Position numbers and translations under genes: made by a program. A DNA stretch of 28,306 nucleotides. It comes from SHZI01 sp964371995 (lineage in GTDB: Bacteria > Pseudomonadota > Gammaproteobacteria > Steroidobacterales > GCA-2729495). Of the stretch, positions 15,742 through 25,427 are shown piece by piece. Every line of letters starts with the position of its first letter. Position 1 is the stretch's first letter. The notes under the pieces are model-generated. The model made no database searches. It saw nothing but the letters and a program-made list of their open reading frames with translations, and was not told the DNA's origin. Location of the stretch: NCBI GenBank assembly GCA_964371995.1, contig CAYJPG010000029.1, positions 1-28,306 on the forward strand, given 5' to 3'.

Positions 15742-16842
15742 CTAGGAAGCACGCCCGTCCCACTTGCGAAAACGGCTCTTCAACCGCTCTACCGTATGCC
15801 GCCACTTTGGCGTCAGCGGCTGGCAGACACTGTTCTGGTTGCCGAACAGCCCTACCTCATCAATCGCGTCCTCTACAGGCACGGTGTCAAGCCACTCGAC
15901 GCGAACAAAGTACTCGGACTTCTCCGGGTCATCGGCATTGCGCCGATACTTGTCCGCGAAACTGAGCACCTCAAGGGCAGGCCGCTCACCCTCTCCGGTC
16001 TTTACCGTAAACTCCTTTACCGGCACGACTGCCTCGGTGACCCGGCCAACGCCCACGTAACCCGTCTTCGGGATCTTTACCCAGACGCGGTCTTCCGGTG
16101 AAAGCAGCTTGAGGGTCTGGCTGTACCACGTCCCGCCACCGGCACTGATGAATCCGTACTGGCGTGCATCCTCCCAGCTCCGCGAGCTGAGATCGCCAAA
16201 GGACACGTAGTACTCCCCGTTCCACGGTTCTTTTTCACCCTTTGCCTTTGTCGAAATCGCGACATTTGCCTGCGTCTCGCCAGGGTCTATCAGCCAGGCG
16301 CGGCTGAGTAGCTGTTCAGCACCATGCTGGAAGACCTGGAAGAAGACCACATTGATGGCGATATCCCGGGAGTTCAGGTAGCCGATGATCCGCTCCGTAG
16401 AATCATCCAGCTCAGCGGCAACAATGATCACCTGATGCGACTGGTTGAGCGCCTCCTCGTCCAGCTCCACACCGAAATGCCGCAAGAACGCAGCGTCCAG
16501 ATTCTCGCCGTTGGAGAACCGCTGGAAGATCTGGGCGATCTTCTCCGAGCCAAGCTGCTCGACCCACGATGCATAGTCCAGTGCCTGCGCGATGATCTCG
16601 CGGGGCGTCCGGTTGCGCTTGAGCTCAATCAAAACAAGTGAAGCATCCGGCGCTATCGCCAACAGGTCGATACGGCCAGCGTGACTGGTTAGCTCCTGTC
16701 GGCCAATCAGCATCCACTCGCCGGAAAGGATCCCTGGATCTTGCACGATCATGTCTTCGAGCTGCTGCTCGCTGGACAATCGGCCACGAGAAAGTGGAAC
16801 TGGCTTGTCCCCGACTACCCAAATGGCATGTTTGACTGGCAT
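15742..16842 (-). CDS. DUF91/NucS-like PD-(D/E)XK nuclease
   Basis: A 366-residue protein. The N-terminal 100 residues carry a PD-(D/E)XK core: GRID (D59), LVLIELKRN (E73 and K75) and IAQALDYASWV (Q86), as in the DUF91 domain found at the C-terminus of NucS endonucleases. The rest (about 180-366) is a separate alpha/beta region with WNGEYYVSFGD, GVGRVTEAVVPV and YFVRVEWLDTV. It resembles the C-terminal part of other stand-alone DUF91 proteins. Only 18 bases separate it from hsdM upstream, so it is co-transcribed with the restriction genes. Confidence 0.85.
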   Translation of the reverse strand: MPVKHAIWVVGDKPVPLSRGRLSSEQQLEDMIVQDPGILSGEWMLIGRQELTSHAGRIDLLAIAPDASLVLIELKRNRTPREIIAQALDYASWVEQLGSEKIAQIFQRFSNGENLDAAFLRHFGVELDEEALNQSHQVIIVAAELDDSTERIIGYLNSRDIAINVVFFQVFQHGAEQLLSRAWLIDPGETQANVAISTKAKGEKEPWNGEYYVSFGDLSSRSWEDARQYGFISAGGGTWYSQTLKLLSPEDRVWVKIPKTGYVGVGRVTEAVVPVKEFTVKTGEGERPALEVLSFADKYRRNADDPEKSEYFVRVEWLDTVPVEDAIDEVGLFGNQNSVCQPLTPKWRHTVERLKSRFRKWDGRAS

Positions 16843-16860
16843 CAGGAGATCTCCTCTAGG

Positions 16861-18357
16861 TCACGCCGAATCGTGCGAGCCAGCGGGTGCCAAATCCTCT
16901 GCGATCAGTCTCATCTGTTCGAGCGCGGCTTCCAGGTCTTCCACAATCTCTGCTGCGATGACACCCGGCTCGGGCAGGTTGTCAGAGTCCTCCAGAGACT
17001 CGTCCCGCAGCCAGAAGATGTCCAGGCTAGCCTTGTCACGGGCAGTGAGCTCTTTATAGGTGTATGACCGCCACCGGCCAGCTGGGGTCTGCTCGGACCA
17101 TGTCGCTTTCCGATCATGCCTGTTCGCAACGTTGTAGCACGCCACAAAGTCATCCAGATCCTTTCGCTGCAGCGGATTGGTCTTCAGCGTGAAATGCTTG
17201 TTGGTGCGCAGGTCGTAGATCCACAGTTGTTTGGTCCACGGTGTCTCGCTGGCTGCCTTCTTTTCAAAGAAGATCACATTGGCCTTCACGCCCTGCGCGT
17301 AGAAGAGCCCCGTGGGCAGGCGCAGCAGGGTGTGCACTTCGCATTCGTGCAGCAGCTTGCGCCGAATCGTCTCGCCCGCCCCGCCTTCGAAGAGCACGTT
17401 GTCGGGCACCACCACGGCGGCGCGACCGTTGATCTTCAGCAGCGTCTTGATGTGCTGCACGAAGTTGAGCTGTTTGTTGGAGGTGGTGGCCCAGAAATCG
17501 TCCCGCTCGTAGCTGTCTTTATCCTTGGAGACCTTGCCGTCCTCACCCATGATGGTGAACATTCCCTTCTTGCCGAAGGGCGGATTGGCGAGCACGACGT
17601 CGAAGCGATCGCCGGGGTCTGCGGCAAGCGAATCCCGCACCACAATGGGTTCGGACTCCTGACTGCCGATGCCGTGCAGGAGCAGGTTCATCGCACAGAG
17701 CCGGGCCACCGACTGCACCAGCTCGATACCTGTAAAGGTGCGGTCTTTGAGCTTTTTCTTCTGATCCCGGGTCAGGTTAGGGTCTTTAATCAGGTATTCG
17801 TGGGCCGCCAGCAGAAAGCCGCCGGTGCCGCAGGCCGGATCGCAGATAGTCTCCCCCGGCTGCGGGTTTACCACCTCCACCATCGCCGCAATCAACCCGC
17901 GTGGCGTGAAATACTGCCCCGCGCCGGACTTCGTGTCCTGGGCATTCTTCTCTAACAGCCCCTCGTAGGCATCACCCTTCACGTCGGCCGACATCGTCGA
18001 CCAGTTTTCCTTATCGATCAGGTCAACAATCAGCCGCCGCAGCTTCGCTGGATCCTGAAACTTGCTCTGCGACTTGTTGAAGATCAGCCCCAGCATGCCC
18101 TTCTCATCACCCAGCGCCTCCAGCGTATGCCGGTAATGATCAAACAGCTCATCGCCGTCTTTCTTCAGGAGTTTCTGCCAGCTCCACTGCTCGGGCACGA
18201 TGCTTTTCTGGTTATACGGCGCCTGCGTGCGCTCATCCGCCATCTTCAGGAACAGCAAATACGTTAGCTGCTCGACGTAGTCGCTGAAATGCATGCCGTC
18301 TGCGAGCAGGACGTTGCAGTAGTTCCAGAGTTTTTGAACAATTGATTGATTTGACAC
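16861..18357 (-). CDS. hsdM: Type I restriction-modification methyltransferase subunit
   Basis: A 498-residue N6-adenine methyltransferase that, with HsdS, modifies the recognition site. The N-terminal HsdM helical domain (QKLWNYCNVLLADGM, YVEQLTYLLFLKMADER) precedes AdoMet motif I DPACGTGGFLL (173-183) and catalytic motif IV NPPF (258-261). The GTG start at 18357 gives MSNQSIVQKLWNYC, as in homologues; a TTG at 18378 is possible. Unusually, it does not adjoin hsdS: a TIR-NTPase gene lies between. The gene looks intact. Confidence 0.95.
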   Translation of the reverse strand: MSNQSIVQKLWNYCNVLLADGMHFSDYVEQLTYLLFLKMADERTQAPYNQKSIVPEQWSWQKLLKKDGDELFDHYRHTLEALGDEKGMLGLIFNKSQSKFQDPAKLRRLIVDLIDKENWSTMSADVKGDAYEGLLEKNAQDTKSGAGQYFTPRGLIAAMVEVVNPQPGETICDPACGTGGFLLAAHEYLIKDPNLTRDQKKKLKDRTFTGIELVQSVARLCAMNLLLHGIGSQESEPIVVRDSLAADPGDRFDVVLANPPFGKKGMFTIMGEDGKVSKDKDSYERDDFWATTSNKQLNFVQHIKTLLKINGRAAVVVPDNVLFEGGAGETIRRKLLHECEVHTLLRLPTGLFYAQGVKANVIFFEKKAASETPWTKQLWIYDLRTNKHFTLKTNPLQRKDLDDFVACYNVANRHDRKATWSEQTPAGRWRSYTYKELTARDKASLDIFWLRDESLEDSDNLPEPGVIAAEIVEDLEAALEQMRLIAEDLAPAGSHDSA

Positions 18358-18400
18358 TACAACACACTGCGCTAACAAAAAGCATCCAGGAGAAAACGAT

Positions 18401-21022
18401 CTACACTTTCTCCTGCTTCTTCGACTGAATTAGCCTTTGAGCTTTCATCTCCAGCTTCAACGTAGATGCAATCCAGCCTCGATCTTCGTGCGTCACAGGA
18501 TTAAGGTACAAATGACGTACCACTATCTCCTCCAGGAGTCTTTGCACTATTGGATTCCCTTCTACACTTTGGTGCAGATCGTGAATCTCTTTTCGTGGAA
18601 TCTTCTTGGTAAATTCGAGCTTTATCGCAACGCCTATTAACTGAATGGCGGGAGATGAATGATGCTTTTCCAACAGCTCATCATATATGGGCATTAGCGG
18701 TTCTGAACCAACCGAATGAGCTATCTTGATAATGACTCCGAACGCCGTTGCGTAACACATAGACAAGAACATGGCCCTTGCCCGACGTGTCACCTGATCA
18801 TTGGACAACGACGCGTCTTGGGAAATATAGTGCTCGGTAATTGAAAGTATTTCCCTTTCCTGCTCAACCATAAATCTTAAATACCAGGCCAAAAAGCGAA
18901 GCCCCGTCGCATATGCAGCCTCGGCAAGGGCGACCATCTGTGCCTTCGGTAAGGACCCATGACGATTACGAAGCACCTGACCTATAACCTCCACCATTCG
19001 GTAGGAACGGCTAATGTCCGCCAGGATTTCATCCTGGATATCCTCCGCATCAGGATCTCCATGAGCACTTTGGTGCTCGCTCTCCCGTCCGTTTTCGATA
19101 CGCTCGGCCTTATCACGCAGCCGCATTACCTTCGAGCGCTCTTCTTCTACGTTCCTTGCCTCTAGAACTATTTTTGGAATTTTCGCAACCTGCTTCTCGA
19201 TTGCCTCAACCTCAGCCTTGACCAACGTCGACTCGCCAACACCGTCAAATACCAACGACGTTCTTTCCAGTATTTCTGTAATGATCATCGGATCCTTACT
19301 ATGGTGCACCACAAACACCAGGATATTCGCATTTCTCTCGCTATGGATGTCCCAGCACAACCTCTCTATCGCGGCCTTACATTCCTTAATGTCTAGATGA
19401 TCCGTAAAGTATTTCGCCACGTAGAAGTAGTAGATGTACTTGTAGCTGAATGCAACACCAGCTGAATGTTGCTTAATTATTCCGCTACAAAGCAACGAGT
19501 CGAGAATTGTCAGACCAGGACGAACCACAAAGCGATCGCGATAGGTTATTTCAAACTCTTCAAGTTGCTGCGCACTAATCAGCTGGAGCTCTTTTTCATA
19601 GATATAGAAAGCAAGTTCCGATAAGTAATTTATAAAGGTATCGATATCCTTAGTAGCAACGCCGGCTCGGCTGAATGCATGCTGAATAAACGCTTGGTAA
19701 CAATGCCCATAAGACGATATAGAAAGATTTACGGACGTACCTGCATCTAGAAGCGAGAGGGTAGTCAGCAGGTAAATTGGTTTCGCTGGAAGAACGTTTT
19801 TTCGCATCAACGCGTCTACGTATCGCGTGGCATTGTCATTCGCTGCAAACAACTCATCTAATGGCACAGTTTCTTCGCAGCCGAGTGAATTCCACTTGTT
19901 TATCAACTCTGCGCGCTTAACATAGCCGAGCGGCAATATCTTTAGCTGCTCAAAATCGAATAGTTCCGAATACTTCCCCTCATCAAACTTTATCGATGAG
20001 TCGGAAATGATAAGAATCGCATCGAACTTCTCGCGCAGCGCAGTAAGCAGTTTTGGCAAATACTTGGCATTAAGCCGTACCAAGTGAAAATCATCAACGA
20101 CGAGCACCTTATGCGCGTCAGACTTTAGGTAACTATCTATCGAGAAACCATCATACTGATCGCGAATCGCCCGTTGGACCAACTTCATGACGTCCGTAGA
20201 CCCCACGTCACGCCCTTCGATCCATAACGGCAAACATCCTGCATTATGCAGACCGCTGAATGCAGCCTTGGATAGAGCAGTTTTGCCGGACTGTTCAGCT
20301 CCATGGACAAGATACTCTGTTGTCGACTGAAGCTTCTCAACTAACTCAGCACCGCCCACATACGTCTGGATCTCCTCACGCTCCCTTTTCTCGTCGACTA
20401 GGTCCGGGAATACATATATGTTGGAACGTGATATATGGTCCTTCAGTTTCGACGAATACGTAATCTCGGTTTCTTCAAGAAAGCGGGAGAAGGCGCCAGT
20501 CAACGTCGGGGACCTTCCCCCACTTAGGGCGACGGGAGCTGGCGCAACGCTGGAACGCTCACCTTTTAGTTGCAACACCTTCTGCGCACATTTCTCTATT
20601 CGGGCGACCGCATCGGTATATGCATCAGCATCGTTGCTCCAGCTGCTAACCGGCACCCCGTCTTTCGGGATGGCTACGAACTTCTTCAGCTCGGTCATCT
20701 CCCAAGGACAATTCCTAACTATTAGCGGCATAACCCTTACGTCCGCATCCTTTATCCGAGACAGCGCATGCGCTAACTCAACATCAAAGCAGTACCAGGA
20801 CGCAAGAAAATCTGCACTGATTAGAAAAACAAATAGATCTGAGTCCTGCAGTGCTTTGCTGATCTCTTCGTCTAGCGAATCACCGGCAACTAACTCTAGG
20901 TCACACCAATCTCTAATCACCTTATTTCGACGCAACGGGGTCAGATATTTCTTTAGTTCTTGCAGATAACTTGTATCGGCATGTGAATAGCTGATAAAAA
21001 GATTTAGACCTCGGTTACTCAT
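18401..21022 (-). CDS. TIR-domain STAND-like NTPase, candidate abortive-infection effector
   Basis: An 873-residue protein. Residues 5-150 are a TIR domain: LNLFISYSHAD at the start, and LISADFLASWYCFDVELAHA with the likely catalytic glutamate E82. NIYVFPDL then leads into an NTPase with P-loop GAEQSGKTA (241-249, K247), Walker B VLVVDDF (306-312) and ILIISDSS as sensor. The C-terminal 350 residues are helical and probably sense a ligand. TIR domains of this sort degrade NAD+ in anti-phage defence. It starts 47 bases after hsdS and ends 43 before hsdM. Codon use (AGA, ATA, TTA) and base composition are visibly more A+T-rich than in hsdM, which suggests later insertion. What triggers it is unknown. 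Confidence 0.88.
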   Translation of the reverse strand: MSNRGLNLFISYSHADTSYLQELKKYLTPLRRNKVIRDWCDLELVAGDSLDEEISKALQDSDLFVFLISADFLASWYCFDVELAHALSRIKDADVRVMPLIVRNCPWEMTELKKFVAIPKDGVPVSSWSNDADAYTDAVARIEKCAQKVLQLKGERSSVAPAPVALSGGRSPTLTGAFSRFLEETEITYSSKLKDHISRSNIYVFPDLVDEKREREEIQTYVGGAELVEKLQSTTEYLVHGAEQSGKTALSKAAFSGLHNAGCLPLWIEGRDVGSTDVMKLVQRAIRDQYDGFSIDSYLKSDAHKVLVVDDFHLVRLNAKYLPKLLTALREKFDAILIISDSSIKFDEGKYSELFDFEQLKILPLGYVKRAELINKWNSLGCEETVPLDELFAANDNATRYVDALMRKNVLPAKPIYLLTTLSLLDAGTSVNLSISSYGHCYQAFIQHAFSRAGVATKDIDTFINYLSELAFYIYEKELQLISAQQLEEFEITYRDRFVVRPGLTILDSLLCSGIIKQHSAGVAFSYKYIYYFYVAKYFTDHLDIKECKAAIERLCWDIHSERNANILVFVVHHSKDPMIITEILERTSLVFDGVGESTLVKAEVEAIEKQVAKIPKIVLEARNVEEERSKVMRLRDKAERIENGRESEHQSAHGDPDAEDIQDEILADISRSYRMVEVIGQVLRNRHGSLPKAQMVALAEAAYATGLRFLAWYLRFMVEQEREILSITEHYISQDASLSNDQVTRRARAMFLSMCYATAFGVIIKIAHSVGSEPLMPIYDELLEKHHSSPAIQLIGVAIKLEFTKKIPRKEIHDLHQSVEGNPIVQRLLEEIVVRHLYLNPVTHEDRGWIASTLKLEMKAQRLIQSKKQEKV

Positions 21023-21069
21023 ATTTAATAGTCTCTGCTTTTCTATTCGACCAGAACCACACGCCACAC

Positions 21070-22551
21070 TTAGGACCTAGGAATCATTCCAGAAAATGCG
21101 GCCGACAAAAATGATTGCCTGTTTACCCCTGACCGTACAAGTTGTTTTTCAACTTCTCGTTCGACACTGTCAATTACAGACCACTTTTCATCTATTACTT
21201 TGCAGATCGCGATTTGCTCTGCCATCGGCGGGACAGAGAGCGCGATACTCTTTATTTCCGTCATATTCAGTCGTGGTCGCCCAACTCCATGTATCAGCGC
21301 AGTAGTGCGTCGCTGGGTACCCCAACTCGACAATGCATGAACCATATAACGCGACGAAAGAACAGGATGCGTTCTAAAACGGATGCAATCGGCTTTTACG
21401 ATTGCATCACCTAAACCTTCCGGGACAAGACAGGCGCGAGGAGCCGGGTCCCCCAAAGAAGCTATGAGCACATCTCCACCGGTCACGGAGTGCCTAATCA
21501 GAGATTGAAAATGTTCCTTAGAAATATGCGCCTTCTCATCAAACCACTGTCCATAACCAATGTTCTGGAGACGAATAACTCTTGGACCGTCATCAGTATA
21601 GTGAGCAGTCTTTAGATTAGACCCGAATGGTCCATCAGCAATCGCACCTTTCTCTGGCGCAGCAAGTTGATCAACTGTTGCCCACGCCCATGACTCGGGA
21701 AGTGTCGGTAGATCGCTGCCATTAACCGAGATTGCCCCCTGATACCTATGCTTCCACTTATCGCTTTTCGGCTCTTTGCCTTTCGCCTTCATCTTGGTGA
21801 GTTCGGCTTCTTCCCATTTGGTGCGGCGTTCGGCGAGGATACGTTCAAGGAGCTTGCTGGCGGGCTCGACGTTGGGGTTTTGCTTGCGCCATTCTTCGGT
21901 GAGTTTGCCTTCGACGGCGGCTTTTAGGACGGCGGCCTTGTATCGCTTGAGGTTGGCTTTGACGCGCTTGAGGCTGGCGACGGCTTCGTCGAGGCGGGAG
22001 AACTGTTTTTCGATTTCGGCGACGACGCTTTCCGCGTGCTCTGGCGGGGGCATTGGAATGTATTGAGCCCTTATGTCCCCATCCCGCACAGCGGGATAAC
22101 TTGTGCCGCGTTGTTGTTTCGCTAATTCATTCAGAAATCGATCAAACTGGATGAAGTAAAAAAGATACCTCTGATAAGCAGGGTCAGAAGCACGCAGCAC
22201 ACAGAATCCAGTCGAAGCCACTTGTCCATCTAGCTCGGGCGGCACAAGTGCAAAGTTCTTTAGATATGTTCGAACCGTCGAAAAGACGATATCGCCGGAC
22301 TGCACAAGCTGTCTTGCCCGAGAGGGCGCATCTTTACCAACGTATGTTTTGGTATCCGCGATCCGATATCTCTCATTGTCGATCCCCGAAATATCGATGT
22401 ACTGAATTTCCTTATTTGGCTCATCCTTTGGATTGACCTTAGAAACAGCATCGGTGACATCCCCAATACTGAGCAAATTCCAATTTGGCGGTATGTCATC
22501 TACACCAAAAACAGAGACAACAGTTTCTACTGGTTGCGCGGCCCTGCTCAC
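21070..22551 (-). CDS. hsdS: Type I restriction-modification specificity subunit
   Basis: A 493-residue DNA-recognition subunit with two target-recognition domains. TRD1 is at about residues 18-165. The central conserved helical region is at about 170-250 (FSRLDEAVASLKRVKANLKR, YKAAVLKAAVEGKLTEEWR). TRD2 is at about 280-430, ending near GVGRPRLNMTEIKSI, and a second helix closes the protein. The GTG start overlaps the hsdR stop in GTGA. The central region is GC-rich while both TRDs are richer in A+T, as expected when TRDs are exchanged. The recognition sequence cannot be read from the protein. Confidence 0.94.
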   Translation of the reverse strand: MSRAAQPVETVVSVFGVDDIPPNWNLLSIGDVTDAVSKVNPKDEPNKEIQYIDISGIDNERYRIADTKTYVGKDAPSRARQLVQSGDIVFSTVRTYLKNFALVPPELDGQVASTGFCVLRASDPAYQRYLFYFIQFDRFLNELAKQQRGTSYPAVRDGDIRAQYIPMPPPEHAESVVAEIEKQFSRLDEAVASLKRVKANLKRYKAAVLKAAVEGKLTEEWRKQNPNVEPASKLLERILAERRTKWEEAELTKMKAKGKEPKSDKWKHRYQGAISVNGSDLPTLPESWAWATVDQLAAPEKGAIADGPFGSNLKTAHYTDDGPRVIRLQNIGYGQWFDEKAHISKEHFQSLIRHSVTGGDVLIASLGDPAPRACLVPEGLGDAIVKADCIRFRTHPVLSSRYMVHALSSWGTQRRTTALIHGVGRPRLNMTEIKSIALSVPPMAEQIAICKVIDEKWSVIDSVEREVEKQLVRSGVNRQSFLSAAFSGMIPRS

Positions 22552-25298
22552 GCCGCCAATCCTTCATTCAATTCATCCAGAATCACCGGCAGCTGCTCAC
22601 CGAACAACTGATGCACTTTGCCGAGCCCACCCTCGATTGAGAATGGGGCGTAGTCGAAGTCTTCGGTGTCGATGCTCAAATTGGCGGCAATGTGATCACG
22701 AATCATTTCCAACCATTTCATTTGTTCTTTGGTGAGTGGTGTTTTCGCGGCTGAAGCCGCTCCTACGAGCCAGGATTTGAAATTGGTGTTTACTCGCTCC
22801 GGGAATGGCACCAGTTCGTTGTCTTGTTCTATGGCGAAGCGCACGAGTGAGACGAGATCGGTGAGCAGTCGTTTTCCACCTGCGCCTTTGACCTTGCTCT
22901 TCTCCAGTGCGGCGTAGGCTTCCCACACCTGGCCGCGATTCATCAAGTACGGCGGCGCGTTGATGGTGGCGGACAGTTCTTTGAGGTGCTCGAAGTTCAG
23001 GCGCTCTTTATAAGGACGATTGTAGAGAATCTGCAGTGCGGTTATTTCGTCTTTGTTGTCTTCGATGAACTGCTTGAACTTGCCAACGACCTCGGCCGCT
23101 TTGTCTTTGGCGCTTTTACTGAAGGCAGCTTCTAGAACTTCGTCTTCGGTGATGATATCGATGGTGATTTCGTTTTTCTGCCGGATCACATCCAGCAGTT
23201 CGCGCAGCTTGGGATCATGAAACGGCTTGGTGGCGGCTGCTATACATTGCTGGCGGGCATCTGGGGCGAGATCCGGGTTGAGGGCATCTACCAGGTTCTT
23301 GCTGAGATCTTTCAGGCCGAAGCCGTGCGTCTGTTCGCGAATGCGTTGCTCGTCTTCTTCGGTGGCACGGTGCTCCATGCGGGCGAGCCGGCCGGCAATG
23401 GAACTAAGCACGTCTTCTTCGGTGTTGCCCAGTGACACTGCCTGCAGCAGCTTCTCGAATGAGACCGTAGGCTTTTTCTCCATAGGCTTGGAGTCTGTCA
23501 GGTCCTGCTCGCAGACGCCGACGGCATCCACAATCACGAAATGATCCTTCACCTCGGCGTCGGGAGTGACAGCCCTGAGGTCATCCGGCTTGCACACGCG
23601 TACGCCGCGGCCCTTCATCTGTTCGAAGAAGGCACGGGATTTGACGGCACGCATGAAGAAGACGATTTCCACCGGCTTGATGTCGGTGCCAGTGGCGATC
23701 ATGTCCACGGTGACGGCGATGCGCGGGTTGTAGCTGTTGCGAAAGGCCTTGATCAGGTTCTTCGGGGTATCGCCGGTGGTGCGGTAGGTGATCTTTTGGG
23801 CGAAGTCATTGCCCTTGGCGAACTGCTCGCGCAGCTCGGCCACGATGTTTTCGGCGTGGTTGTCGTCCTTGGCGAAGATCAGCGTCTTGGGCACATGCTC
23901 GCGGCCCGGGTAGATCACGGGCAGGTTGTTCTTGAAGGTCTTGATGATGGTGCGTATCTGGTCGGGGGCGACGACATCGCGGTCGAGCTTGTTGGGATCG
24001 TACTCGAAATCGTCGTCCAGCTTTTCCCAACGCTTCTCGCGGGTTTCTCGGTCCTGCTTTTCCACCTCAAAGCCCGCCTCGATGGTGGCGCCCTGCTCCG
24101 AGATGGCCGTGCGGATACGGAACACGTCGTAATTCACGTTCACCCCGTCAGCCACCGCCTGCTCGTGACCGTACTCCATCACCAGGTTCTGGTTGAAAAA
24201 GCCGAAGGTCTGCTTGCTGGGCGTGGCCGTGAGGCCGATCAGATAGGCATCGAAGTACTCCAGCACCTGGGCCCAGAGGTTGTAGATGGAGCGGTGACAT
24301 TCATCGGTGATGATGATGTCGAAGGATTCGATGGGGATGTGCGGGTTGTATTCGATGGGAGGCTGTTGCCTGAACAGCGACTCCAGACCGGCGATGGAGG
24401 CCTCGTCGTCTGCCTCGGGCAGCTCGCGGTTGCTGAGCATGGAGTACATGCGCTGGATGGTGCAGATGCAGACCCTGGCGGTGGTGTCGAGAGTGTTGCC
24501 CTGCAGGCGCTGGACGATGAATTCTTCGGTGAACTTGTAGTTGTTGTAGGGCGATTTGTACTGCGTGAATTCCTTGTAGGTCTGGTCGGCCAGGTTGCCG
24601 CGGTCGACAAGAAACAGAATGCGCTTGGCGCCGGCAAACTTGAGCAAACGATAGGTCTGCACGATAGCGAGTAGGGTCTTGCCGGAGCCTGTAGCCATTT
24701 GAANNNNNNNNNNGGCTCGGGGGCGATTCTCCCGCAAGGACTGCTCCAGGTTGGCGACGGCCTGCGGTTTCGGTGGCCAGAGATCATCCTCGAGAGGCGG
24801 CATGTGCTGCATCCGGGCGAGGAAAGTGCGGCCCTTGGGGAGATACTGCCCCTCAGTGTCGGCGACCTTGTCGGTAGCGATGTCCAGCAGCCGTTGGAGG
24901 CCGCCAGGCTGGTAGAACGCGAAGACTCGGCGGGAGCGCGGATGGGGATCCAGATTGTTGGTGAACTGGGTTTCCTTGCCGGTGGACTCGAATGCAAAGG
25001 GCAGCGGGCGCTCCCAGGCCGGTAGTTGATCCGGAAGGCCGGAGGTGTATTTCGCGGACTGGATCTCGATGCCCTTCAGGGTATGGCCAACTTTCTTGGC
25101 TTCGACTACCCCGACGGCCTTTCCATGCAAATACAGCAGATAGTCGGCGTGACCGTGACCCTGCTTGAGGGGAAACTCCCGGATAGCACACGGCTTGGAG
25201 ATGTCCTGGGCACCGAAGTCGCAGACATGCCATCCCGCCGATATCAGCAGCTGGTCGATTTCCTGGCGGGCTTCTGCTTCCGGATTCGGTGGGGTCAC
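22548..25298 (-). CDS. hsdR: Type I restriction endonuclease/translocase subunit (contains assembly gap)
   Basis: The translocating nuclease subunit, about 915 residues. The N-terminal HsdR nuclease domain shows GHADYLLY (D52) and VGVVEAKK (E66, K68). The helicase motor shows QMATGSGKT (Walker A near 202-208), ITDECHRS (DECH box), LTATPS, and MIATGTDIKP...QMKGRGVR (motifs V-VI). The C-terminal EcoEI-type region ends LPVILDELNEGLAA. The GTG at 25298 is the best start; the open frame beyond it would run into the divergent antitoxin. Ten Ns fall just before Walker A but keep the frame. Residues 10-62 are duplicated as a scrap at 27050-27206. Confidence 0.94.
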   Translation of the reverse strand: MTPPNPEAEARQEIDQLLISAGWHVCDFGAQDISKPCAIREFPLKQGHGHADYLLYLHGKAVGVVEAKKVGHTLKGIEIQSAKYTSGLPDQLPAWERPLPFAFESTGKETQFTNNLDPHPRSRRVFAFYQPGGLQRLLDIATDKVADTEGQYLPKGRTFLARMQHMPPLEDDLWPPKPQAVANLEQSLRENRPRAXXXXQMATGSGKTLLAIVQTYRLLKFAGAKRILFLVDRGNLADQTYKEFTQYKSPYNNYKFTEEFIVQRLQGNTLDTTARVCICTIQRMYSMLSNRELPEADDEASIAGLESLFRQQPPIEYNPHIPIESFDIIITDECHRSIYNLWAQVLEYFDAYLIGLTATPSKQTFGFFNQNLVMEYGHEQAVADGVNVNYDVFRIRTAISEQGATIEAGFEVEKQDRETREKRWEKLDDDFEYDPNKLDRDVVAPDQIRTIIKTFKNNLPVIYPGREHVPKTLIFAKDDNHAENIVAELREQFAKGNDFAQKITYRTTGDTPKNLIKAFRNSYNPRIAVTVDMIATGTDIKPVEIVFFMRAVKSRAFFEQMKGRGVRVCKPDDLRAVTPDAEVKDHFVIVDAVGVCEQDLTDSKPMEKKPTVSFEKLLQAVSLGNTEEDVLSSIAGRLARMEHRATEEDEQRIREQTHGFGLKDLSKNLVDALNPDLAPDARQQCIAAATKPFHDPKLRELLDVIRQKNEITIDIITEDEVLEAAFSKSAKDKAAEVVGKFKQFIEDNKDEITALQILYNRPYKERLNFEHLKELSATINAPPYLMNRGQVWEAYAALEKSKVKGAGGKRLLTDLVSLVRFAIEQDNELVPFPERVNTNFKSWLVGAASAAKTPLTKEQMKWLEMIRDHIAANLSIDTEDFDYAPFSIEGGLGKVHQLFGEQLPVILDELNEGLAA
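24704..24713. other. Assembly gap (10 N) inside hsdR
   Basis: Ten Ns separate ...NRPRA from QMATGSGKT. HsdR proteins often read RPRALIQMATG here, which would need only four bases between the known flanks. Both four and ten keep the frame, so the run of N probably has an arbitrary length. Confidence 0.9.
25115..25271 (-). repeat. hsdR 5' segment duplicated at 27050
   Basis: This 157-base part of hsdR (residues about 10-62) recurs at 27050-27206 in the same orientation with no indels. I count eight mismatches by eye. Confidence 0.9.
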
Positions 25299-25330
25299 GG
25301 ACGGACGTGTCTCTGGGTTGTTATCCCCAC

Positions 25331-25359
25331 TCTTTAGCAGAGGAACCGATGCGCTGCAA
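25331..25359 (-). promoter_or_regulatory. Possible promoter of the hsdR operon
   Basis: On the minus strand TTGCAG (25359-25354) and TAAAGA (25336-25331) are 17 bases apart. A TGC just before the -10 makes it an extended type. It lies about 33 bases before the hsdR GTG. Match quality is modest. Confidence 0.3.
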
Positions 25360-25427
25360 CGCGTTGTAGTGAAGCACGTTGGGCCCAGTCTCAGAAAGAG
25401 GGTTCTGGAGCTCAACCCCTTCCCGAT

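Noticed and set aside
17116..17955. 279-residue plus-strand open frame opposite hsdM
   Set aside because: It overlaps the conserved AdoMet motifs of hsdM on the other strand and shows no domain.
23541..24674. 377-residue plus-strand open frame opposite hsdR
   Set aside because: It is antisense to the conserved helicase region and its composition is that of a shadow frame.
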